This document shows positions 1 through 4,868 of a stretch of 6,205 bases of DNA, in pieces. Within the stretch, counting starts at the first letter, position 1. Every line of letters begins with the position of its first letter. A program made the position numbers and the translations under genes. Origin of the DNA: Christensenella sp. UBA3798 (GTDB taxonomy: Bacteria > Bacillota > Clostridia > Christensenellales > CAG-1252); the NCBI GenBank assembly GCA_002368735.1, contig DFEQ01000043.1:6831-13035 (forward strand), read 5' to 3'. The notes under the pieces were generated by a model. It saw nothing but the letters and a program-made list of their open reading frames with translations. It did no database searches and was not told the DNA's origin.

Positions 1-47
1 TTGGCTCGTTTTGCCCAAATTCGGGCTGATGCTGGGAGTTAAGGATC

Positions 48-84
48 GTGGGCGTTTCGTAACGGCATACGAAAGCCGTCCCAC
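48..84 (+). other. OLE RNA 5'-domain hairpin with two alternative upper stems
   Basis: GTGGG (48-52) pairs with CCCAC (80-84). Inside it, either TTTCGT (55-60) pairs with ACGAAA (69-74), or ACGGC (62-66) pairs with GCCGT (75-79). The two inner stems cannot form together because no linker is left between 74 and 75. All three pairings are perfect Watson-Crick. Confidence 0.55.
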
Positions 85-151
85 CTTCCGTGGAGACCTG
101 TCTCGGTGGTCGTTTACGGGCACTGTACAGGATTAAACCTGCAATGCGGTA

Positions 152-192
152 TCAAGCTGTGTGCAGAGTAGCCTGCCTTGAGTGAAATAGGC
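152..192 (+). other. Interleaved helices in the OLE RNA, possible pseudoknot
   Basis: TCAAG (152-156) pairs with CTTGA (177-181), and GCCTG (171-175) pairs with TAGGC (188-192) with one G-U. The 5' strand of the second helix lies in the loop of the first, with bases 182-187 as linker, the arrangement of an H-type pseudoknot. Each helix is only five pairs, so chance is possible. Confidence 0.35.
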
Positions 193-194
193 GG

Positions 195-245
195 ATTGGG
201 AACCACACCGATTGCGTCGGCAGACGCAGCCCGGTGATTGCCCAT
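195..245 (+). other. Long three-segment stem-loop arm of the OLE RNA
   Basis: Three nested perfect helices stack into one arm: TGGG (197-200) with CCCA (241-244), CACCG (206-210) with CGGTG (232-236), and TGCGTC (213-218) with GACGCA (223-228). A GGCA tetraloop caps it. Internal loops of 5/4 and 2/3 bases separate the segments. This is the clearest local structure in the RNA and a good candidate protein-binding arm; I see no tandem GA pairs that would make it a kink-turn. Confidence 0.7.
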
Positions 246-348
246 GAAACTTAAATTGCAAAAGAGGATAAGTCGTATGTGGCCTGTTAAGGAAATCTTC
301 TAGACTGTATTCGGCAACGTAGGGATTATAGTGCGACCTGAGTGGCGA

Positions 349-442
349 TCCGGTTTTGTGAGGGGTAACTCCACGACCTGCGGATGAAAAGGAAACTGCG
401 CGTTCGGCGACGGCGCGTTCCGTGGGGGGAAATCCTACCGGA
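349..442 (+). other. 3' multi-helix domain of the OLE RNA with two GNRA-type loops
   Basis: TCCGGT (349-354) pairs with ACCGGA (437-442) and encloses two arms. The first, about 356-376, can be capped by GUAA (365-368). The second is an eight-pair helix, 377-384 with 419-426 (two wobble pairs), carrying a 12-nt one-sided loop (385-396) and then CGCG (399-402) with CGCG (414-417), ending in GCGA (407-410). GNRA loops commonly make tertiary contacts, so this domain may be folded in three dimensions. The alternative for the first arm is 360-362 with 369-371 and a six-base loop. Confidence 0.6.
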
Positions 443-484
443 CCTATGGCGCAAGGTTTACTTACATTGCCACCACCGATCTTA

Positions 485-500
485 AAGGAGCAAGCGCTTG
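485..500 (+). promoter_or_regulatory. Ribosome-binding site and TTG start of oapA
   Basis: AAAGGAG (484-490) is a strong Shine-Dalgarno seven bases before TTG (498-500). An in-frame TAA at 483-485 rules out any earlier start, and the next in-frame ATG is codon 39, inside the first membrane helix, so the TTG is well supported. The start lies in the perfect 10-bp palindrome CAAGCGCTTG (491-500). Confidence 0.85.
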
Positions 501-1151
501 AAAAACGACGCGGAAAATACAGAGCCTCTATCCGAAGAAGAGGGCATATCACAAAAGGAACACCCAAAACGCAAGGGGCAAAAGCGCAATCTTTGGCCGC
601 TGAAAGTGACGATGATCACACTCGTGCTTTCGGCGTTTTTCAGTTTTTCTACCGAAATAATATCCAGCAAGAGCAATCTCGTCGTTGCGCTTTTGATATG
701 TATTTTCCTGATACTCATCAGTATCATCTTCGATGGCATCGGCGTGGCATCTACCAACTGTGATATCAAGCCATTGACCGCAATGGCGGCAAAAAAGGTA
801 CCCGGTAGTCGCATTGCCATTAAACTTGTCCAAAATTCCGAAAAGGTCAGTAGCATCTGTTGCGACGTTATCGGTGATATTTGCGGCGTTATTTCGGGCG
901 CGTGTTCCGCGGCTATCGTGCTTCGTATCGTCTCGTATTACGGAGCAGACTCTCAGCAACTGTGGATATCCATCGTAGCGAGCGCCCTTATCGCGGCGAT
1001 AACCGTAGGTGGCAAGGCGATCGAAAAGACTATTGCAATACGCAATTCCAAAGAACTCGTGATGCTGACCGCGCGCTTCTTGTCGCTCTTTAGCCGCGAG
1101 GAAAGAAAGGGGAGGAAAAATGCTTCTAAAAAAACTGACTCTTCCAAATGA
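498..1151 (+). CDS. oapA: OLE-associated membrane protein OapA
   Basis: The 217-residue product has an acidic then basic N-terminal tail (1-31), four predicted membrane segments (about 32-54, 60-78, 120-147 and 155-172) and a lysine/arginine-rich C-terminal tail (199-212). A DxxxD motif, D123 to D127, lies at the start of the third segment, and D79 ends the second. Known OapA proteins have about this size, four membrane segments and a DxxxD motif; they bind OLE RNA and hold it at the cytoplasmic membrane, and the basic tails suit that role. Sequence around residues 76-140 recalls the DUF21 membrane domain of CNNM/CorC magnesium proteins, which is my inference. The gene follows the RNA directly, starts at TTG behind a strong Shine-Dalgarno, and overlaps dxs by 32 nt. 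Without the RNA upstream it would only be called a hypothetical membrane protein. Confidence 0.88.
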   Translation: MKNDAENTEPLSEEEGISQKEHPKRKGQKRNLWPLKVTMITLVLSAFFSFSTEIISSKSNLVVALLICIFLILISIIFDGIGVASTNCDIKPLTAMAAKKVPGSRIAIKLVQNSEKVSSICCDVIGDICGVISGACSAAIVLRIVSYYGADSQQLWISIVASALIAAITVGGKAIEKTIAIRNSKELVMLTARFLSLFSREERKGRKNASKKTDSSK

Positions 1152-2826
1152 CGTAAAGAAGCTTCCTCTCGACGCATTGAAAGAGCTATCGGAGGAGGTC
1201 AGGCAGAGAATTATCGAGGTGACCCTTCAAAACGGCGGGCACATCGGTGCGTCTCTCGGCGCGGTGGAGCTCATCGTGTCGATTCTTCACGTCTTTGACG
1301 TGGAGCGTGACAAGGTGGTATTTGACGTCGGACACCAAGCCTACGCATATAAGATTTTGACGGGGCGCAACGACAGTTTCGATACCTTGCGTACCTTTCG
1401 CGGCATCAGCGGGTTCCCCATGCCGTCCGAAAGTAAATACGACCATTTTACCGGCGGACACGCAGGCAATGCCGTCGCTGCCGCTTGCGGCTATGCCAAG
1501 GCGCGTGCGTTGATGAAGGAGGACTACGAGATCATCTCGGTCGTCGGCGACGGCGTGATGGTCAACGGAGAGACGGCAGAAGGACTGAATATCCTATCTT
1601 CCTGCGGAAAGCAGATAGTCATCATCAATGACAATACTTATTCCATATCGGCGGGGGTGGGCAGTATCCCCGAATACCTTGCCGCGCTGAGGCGCCTCTC
1701 TTTTGACGGCAAGATAAAGGAGGGTGATGACAGCCCCTTCGCGATGTATCAGGCTGACTATATCGGGCCGGTGGATGGACATGATATTGCCGCGCTGACG
1801 AAGGCGTTTACCCTTGCGAAAAACTCTTCGAGGTCCGTCATCGTTCACGTGGTGACCAGTAAGGGGAAGGGATACGCCATTGCCGAGAGTAATCCCTTGA
1901 AACTTCACGGTATCTCGCCGCGCGGCGAAAAAAGCGGAGAGGGATTCGGAGCTGTATTCGGCGAAGAGATAATCAAACTTCGCGAGAAGGACGATAAGGT
2001 CGTGGCGATCGCCGCAGCGATGGCGATAGGTACGGGTCTCAGTCGCTTTATGGAGCAGTTTCCCGATAGTTTTATCGACGTCGGTATCGCGGAGAGCACC
2101 GCTGTGACGGTGGCGGCGTCGCTTGCGCGCGCCGGTTTTAAGCCATACGTCGCTATTTATTCCACTTTTTTAAACCGCGCATACGATCAGCTTTTGTACG
2201 ACGTGGCGATGGACGGACTGGACGTCACCTTTATGCTTGATAGGTCAGGCATTGTGGGTGAAGACGGCGAGACGCATCAGGGGATATACGACCTGAGCCT
2301 CTTATCCTCGGTACCTAACGTTATACTGGCATCTCCCGCTTCTTATGATGAATTGCGGCTGATGATGTCTTGGGCGCACGAGAATCAAGGGGTAAAAGTG
2401 ATCCGCTATCCTAAGTCCGGTTCTTCGGTGAGCATTCCCACGGACGGCAGGTTCCCTTACTGGCAAATTCTCTCCAATGGAAGTGAAGGCTATATCGTGG
2501 CACACGGAGCGCCAAACGTAGAAACCGCCCTTAAGGTGGCGGAGATGCTGAAGGATAAAGGGAAAGACTTCGGCGTGATAAATGCGCGCTTCCTATTTCC
2601 TGTCGATAAAGAGACTTTATCTTTGCTCGGCGGCGCTAAACTCTACGTCATTGAGGACAATATCTACGCGGGATCTTTATCCGAACACTTGGCGGCAACG
2701 GGTGCGAACGTTCGGGCGTTTACACTTCCCAATACATACGTTACCTTTGGCAAAACGTCCCTTCTTCGCAAGCATTACGGTATAGACGCGGAGAGCATTG
2801 TGGAGGCGATATTGCATGAGGCTTGA
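1120..2826 (+). CDS. dxs: 1-deoxy-D-xylulose-5-phosphate synthase (short form)
   Basis: Dxs condenses pyruvate and glyceraldehyde 3-phosphate to 1-deoxy-D-xylulose 5-phosphate with thiamine diphosphate, the first step of the MEP isoprenoid pathway in the cytosol. Family landmarks are in order: GGHIGASLG (H41), DVGHQAY (H72), GDG (D144) with NDN (N172) as the cofactor-metal motif, YIGPVDGHD (214-222), HG at 263, E325 as the cofactor-activating glutamate, YSTFLNRAYDQ (Y347, R353), DGETHQG (D382, H386) and IRYP near 428. At 568 residues it is about 50 shorter than typical Dxs (about 620); much of the loss is between residues 183 and 214. The usual EQHAVT reads ESTAVT and the methionine after NDN is a tyrosine (174). 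The ATG at 1120 lies four bases after GGGGAGG, inside oapA. It fits Dxs better than transketolase, but changed specificity is possible. Confidence 0.92.
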   Translation: MLLKKLTLPNDVKKLPLDALKELSEEVRQRIIEVTLQNGGHIGASLGAVELIVSILHVFDVERDKVVFDVGHQAYAYKILTGRNDSFDTLRTFRGISGFPMPSESKYDHFTGGHAGNAVAAACGYAKARALMKEDYEIISVVGDGVMVNGETAEGLNILSSCGKQIVIINDNTYSISAGVGSIPEYLAALRRLSFDGKIKEGDDSPFAMYQADYIGPVDGHDIAALTKAFTLAKNSSRSVIVHVVTSKGKGYAIAESNPLKLHGISPRGEKSGEGFGAVFGEEIIKLREKDDKVVAIAAAMAIGTGLSRFMEQFPDSFIDVGIAESTAVTVAASLARAGFKPYVAIYSTFLNRAYDQLLYDVAMDGLDVTFMLDRSGIVGEDGETHQGIYDLSLLSSVPNVILASPASYDELRLMMSWAHENQGVKVIRYPKSGSSVSIPTDGRFPYWQILSNGSEGYIVAHGAPNVETALKVAEMLKDKGKDFGVINARFLFPVDKETLSLLGGAKLYVIEDNIYAGSLSEHLAATGANVRAFTLPNTYVTFGKTSLLRKHYGIDAESIVEAILHEA

Positions 2827-3541
2827 TATCCTCGTCTCGGAAAAACTCGGCGTTTCTCGCACGCGGGCGCAGAATATCATCAAGACGGGCGGCGTAAAGA
2901 TATCGGGAATAGTAGAGGACAAGCCTGCTGCCGATGTGTCGCCCGATGCATGCCTTACCGTCACAGACACATTAAAATACGCTTCGCTCGGCGGCGTAAA
3001 GATGGAAAATGCGCTGGACCACTTTCACCTCAACCTCGAGGACAAGATCTGCCTCGACGTAGGTGCGGCAAACGGTGGGTTTACCGACTGTATGTTGCGA
3101 AAGGGGGCAAGGAGAGTATCTGCGCTCGACCTCAATATAGCATTTTCCGAGGAGCTGCGTTCCGACCCTCGCGTTAGAGTCTACGACAAGACGAACGTCA
3201 AGTCGATTGGCGACATCTTTGAATCCGATTCCTTCGATTTGATCTCCGTTGACCTCAGTTTTATCTCTCTTGAAGGGCTGTTCCCGCTCTTTTTCCCGCT
3301 TATCAAGGTAGGTGGGGCGCTTTTGGTTCTCTTTAAACCGCAATTTGAAGTAGGGCGAAAGAATTTGCCGAAAAGCGGCGTTGTTCATGATAAAAAAGCA
3401 ATAGAGCGCGCCTTTGAAAGGATAGTATCTTCCGCACAAAACGTCGGATTTCATATGGTAGGATATTGCCCCGTTCCCGACTTTTTCCCCGATAAAAACA
3501 AGGAACGCACCATCCTTTTTATAAAAAATTCCAATAAATAA
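2816..3541 (+). CDS. tlyA: TlyA-family rRNA 2'-O-methyltransferase (S4 plus FtsJ-like domain)
   Basis: TlyA proteins use S-adenosylmethionine to methylate ribose 2'-OH groups in rRNA; many are annotated as haemolysins. The 241-residue product has an N-terminal S4 RNA-binding domain (about 1-55, RTRAQNIIKTGGVKI) and a Rossmann methyltransferase domain whose cofactor loop is LDVGAANGGFTD (80-91). The expected K-D-K-E tetrad can be placed at K62, D146 (VDLSFIS), K174 (FKPQFE) and E230. It is shorter than the usual 265-275 residues, and the common YxSRGGxKL motif reads YASLGGVKM, so its arginine is replaced by leucine. I chose the ATG at 2816, which overlaps the end of dxs by 11 nt and has GGAGG nine bases upstream; an in-frame GTG at 2798 would add six residues not typical of the family. 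The target rRNA site cannot be told from the sequence. Confidence 0.92.
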   Translation: MRLDILVSEKLGVSRTRAQNIIKTGGVKISGIVEDKPAADVSPDACLTVTDTLKYASLGGVKMENALDHFHLNLEDKICLDVGAANGGFTDCMLRKGARRVSALDLNIAFSEELRSDPRVRVYDKTNVKSIGDIFESDSFDLISVDLSFISLEGLFPLFFPLIKVGGALLVLFKPQFEVGRKNLPKSGVVHDKKAIERAFERIVSSAQNVGFHMVGYCPVPDFFPDKNKERTILFIKNSNK

Positions 3542-3575
3542 ATACACTGATCTTACAAAAATCTGCATAAAATAG

Positions 3576-3604
3576 TTGTATTCTATGAATAAATGTTTTA
3601 TAAT
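3576..3604 (+). promoter_or_regulatory. Candidate sigma-A-type promoter for nadK-argR-recN
   Basis: TATAAT (3599-3604) is a perfect -10 box and TTGTAT (3576-3581) lies exactly 17 bases before it, keeping the TTG of the -35 consensus. Initiation six to seven bases after the -10 box falls on A3611, the first base of the nadK ATG, predicting a leaderless transcript. In AT-rich sequence a TATAAT can arise by chance, but the spacing and the absence of a Shine-Dalgarno agree with each other. Confidence 0.6.
3584..3601 (+). promoter_or_regulatory. Weak candidate ArgR box between the -35 and -10 elements
   Basis: TGAAT (3586-3590) followed by four A/T bases matches the left half of the Gram-positive ArgR operator (TGAAT-N4-ATTCA). 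The right half is poor, with two of five bases matching. A five-base inverted repeat TATTC/GAATA is centred at 3585. The location, inside a promoter that would transcribe argR, fits autoregulation, but the sequence match alone is weak. Confidence 0.2.
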
Positions 3605-3610
3605 TGCAAT

Positions 3611-4393
3611 ATGAAGTTCTGTTTGATCGTCAACAATACCAAACCTCTTGCGAAGGATTTCGCCGAGAGTTTCGTCGCCGAACTTGAAAAGCGCGGTTTC
3701 GGCTATTATTATTTCGGTGGGGACATAGAGGATTCTACCGATTTTGCCGTTGTCTTTGGCGGTGACGGCACGATTTTGAAATTTATTCGCGGTACCAGAG
3801 TAAAGATACCCGTTCTTGGCATCAATTGCGGCAAGAAAGGTTTCCTTGCAGAGTCGGGTAGGAGCGCCGCGGAATATCTGGACGAGCTTACCGGTGGGAA
3901 TTATCACTTGGATAAGCGCTGTTTCTTGCAGGTGGATTGCCTCGGTGAGACGTTCTACGCCTTAAACGAGGTTGTCATCGGGCGCGCCGATACTATCAAC
4001 CTGATGGATATCGCCATCGATACCGCAGACGGCTCCCTTGACGATTATCGCGCTGATGGGGTCATTGTTTCCACACCAACGGGGTCTACGGCATATTCGC
4101 TTTCGGCGGGAGGTCCTGTTCTGAGCCCAAAAGTACCTGCCTACGTGGTCACGCCGATTTGTCCGCACAGCTTGCAATCTAAGGCTATCGTTTTGCCGCG
4201 AGAGGAAATACTCGATATTTCAGCGTCTACGGCGGGAAAGTGCGTTGTTGTCGTTGACGGCATCAACGTTCTGACGGTGGACGGCACCGTTCACGTACGC
4301 GTGACGGGTAGTTTGGAAAGCGTGGATTTCGTTCGTATCGACAAGAGGAGCTTTTATTCGATAATGCTCAGCAAATTTGCAAAAGGAAAATAA
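3611..4393 (+). CDS. nadK: NAD kinase
   Basis: NAD kinase phosphorylates the 2'-OH of the adenosine ribose of NAD to give NADP in the cytosol, using ATP or, in many Gram-positive enzymes, polyphosphate. The 260-residue product has the GGDGT motif at 50-54 (D52 as likely catalytic base), LNE at 118-120 that contacts the nicotinamide side, the glycine-rich [15 protein letters not shown] at 155-169, and TPICPHSL at 181-188, all as expected, and length is normal. The ATG at 3611 starts the typical MKFCLIVNN strand; an in-frame ATG at 3593 would add six residues that do not fit the family and would lie upstream of the predicted -10 box. No Shine-Dalgarno precedes either, consistent with a leaderless message. 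The stop is four bases before the argR ATG. Confidence 0.95.
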   Translation: MKFCLIVNNTKPLAKDFAESFVAELEKRGFGYYYFGGDIEDSTDFAVVFGGDGTILKFIRGTRVKIPVLGINCGKKGFLAESGRSAAEYLDELTGGNYHLDKRCFLQVDCLGETFYALNEVVIGRADTINLMDIAIDTADGSLDDYRADGVIVSTPTGSTAYSLSAGGPVLSPKVPAYVVTPICPHSLQSKAIVLPREEILDISASTAGKCVVVVDGINVLTVDGTVHVRVTGSLESVDFVRIDKRSFYSIMLSKFAKGK

Positions 4394-4397
4394 TACT

Positions 4398-4868
4398 ATG
4401 GCTTGTGATAACAGAAGATTGCGCATTTTGGAACTTATCAAAAAGAACAGCGTCGGGAAGCAAGAGCAGCTTGTGGAGCTTTTAAATGCCGAAGGATTCA
4501 ACGTTACACAAGCTACCGTTTCACGCGATATCAACGAGCTGAATTTGAAAAAAGTAAAAGAAAACGGCTCTTTCCGCTATGTACAAACGACGAGAGAGGA
4601 AATTGTCGGAGACGACAAAACGGCAACTATTTTCAGACAGACCGTCTTGTCGGTAGTTGCGAACGGAAACCTCGTCATCATCAAGACGCTTGCGGGCAGT
4701 GCAAACGCCGTCTGCGCCATCATAGATAGCTTTGAGCTTGCGGGCGTATTCGGTACTATTGCGGGTGATGACTGTATCTTTATTGCCGCCGATCCTGCCG
4801 TTGCGGTCGATATCGCCACGCGTTTTTCCTCCTATTTGACTACAGACGCATCAGGCGCGCGTAAATAA
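4398..4868 (+). CDS. argR: Arginine repressor ArgR/AhrC
   Basis: ArgR is a hexameric DNA-binding protein that, with arginine bound, represses arginine biosynthesis and in Firmicutes (AhrC) activates its catabolism. The 156-residue product has the N-terminal winged helix (about 1-65) with the recognition signature GFNVTQATVSRDINEL at 33-48, and the C-terminal arginine-binding/oligomerisation domain (about 80-148) with TLAGSANAVCAIIDS at 97-111 and GTIAGDD at 119-125, whose paired aspartates bind arginine. Full length and intact. The ATG at 4398 has AAGGA ten bases upstream, within the end of nadK, and starts four bases after the nadK stop; an in-frame TTG at 4377 is less likely. Its position before recN is conserved in Firmicutes. 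A possible operator lies in the nadK promoter. Confidence 0.95.
   Translation: MACDNRRLRILELIKKNSVGKQEQLVELLNAEGFNVTQATVSRDINELNLKKVKENGSFRYVQTTREEIVGDDKTATIFRQTVLSVVANGNLVIIKTLAGSANAVCAIIDSFELAGVFGTIAGDDCIFIAADPAVAVDIATRFSSYLTTDASGARK

Larger units (their letters stand above)
42..483 (+). other. Candidate end-closing helix of the OLE RNA (42-51 with 473-483)
   Basis: Bases 42-48 (AGGATCG) pair with 477-483 (CGATCTT) with one G-U, and 49-51 (TGG) pair with 473-475 (CCA), leaving C476 bulged, giving 10 pairs over a 430-nt span. It would bring both ends of the RNA together and stop one base short of the AAAGGAG of the oapA ribosome-binding site. It competes with the local hairpin 48-52/80-84 and with a second long-range pairing, 103-110 with 472-479. 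Found by eye; no covariation evidence. Confidence 0.45.
1..484 (+). ncRNA. ole: OLE RNA (ornate, large, extremophilic RNA), 5' end possibly cut by the window
   Basis: The first 484 bases carry no open frame that looks like a protein but are dense in self-complementary segments: 48-52 with 80-84, 93-96 with 101-104, 128-131 with 138-141, 206-210 with 232-236, 213-218 with 223-228, 272-277 with 332-337, 349-354 with 437-442, 377-384 with 419-426, and a possible end-closing helix 42-51 with 473-483. Immediately downstream is a four-pass membrane protein matching OapA, then dxs, tlyA, nadK, argR and recN, which is the established OLE setting. In other bacteria OLE RNA is abundant, binds OapA at the membrane, recruits the proteins OapB and OapC, and affects tolerance of cold, short-chain alcohols and magnesium. 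The identification rests on architecture and context; I could not align it to the covariance model. OLE RNAs are usually around 600 nt, so either the 5' part lies outside the window or this is a compact version. No promoter is visible in the window, so it is probably processed from or read through with upstream genes. Confidence 0.88.
3542..3610 (+). other. AT-rich gap between tlyA and nadK
   Basis: This is the only clear gap between protein genes. It has no GC-rich hairpin with a T-run, so no intrinsic terminator for the upstream operon is visible, and no Shine-Dalgarno before nadK. A nine-codon frame without a ribosome-binding site (ATG 3585 to TGA 3612-3614) overlaps the nadK start; nothing else supports it. 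The gap carries the promoter described separately. Confidence 0.7.

Noticed and set aside
1..42. Thirteen codons open to a TAA at 40-42, possibly the end of an upstream gene such as ispA
   Set aside because: The short peptide does not resemble a prenyltransferase C-terminus, and the segment can form an RNA hairpin (13-26). Too short to decide.
434..449. TATGG (445-449) near CCTA (434-437) as an 11-nt tetraloop receptor
   Set aside because: The CCUAAG strand is not matched, and the two pieces cannot form a stable flanking helix here.
1..484. Group II intron, RNase P RNA or tmRNA as alternatives for the structured region
   Set aside because: No intron domain V-like end, no reverse transcriptase, no RNase P core sequence such as GAGGAAAGTCC, and no tRNA-like end or tag reading frame. 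The oapA-dxs context points to OLE.
133..567. 144-codon open frame on the - strand across the 5' region
   Set aside because: It covers the structured RNA and runs into oapA on the other strand. Its product has no recognisable domain, and the base pattern is explained by RNA helices.
422..763. 113-codon + strand frame spanning the RNA end and oapA
   Set aside because: It lies out of frame with oapA, has no Shine-Dalgarno, and its product is low-complexity and basic with no family resemblance.
3542..3610. Intrinsic terminator between tlyA and nadK
   Set aside because: Only a weak ATAG/CTAT stem (3572-3575 with 3583-3586) is present, with no GC-rich stem or T-run.
3585..3614. Nine-codon leader peptide overlapping the nadK start (ATGA)
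   Set aside because: No ribosome-binding site, AT-rich composition, and it would start upstream of the predicted transcription start.
2972..3907. 311-codon open frame on the - strand opposite tlyA and nadK
   Set aside because: Long, but wholly antisense to two well-identified genes; the product matches no family I know and there is no promoter or ribosome-binding site for it.
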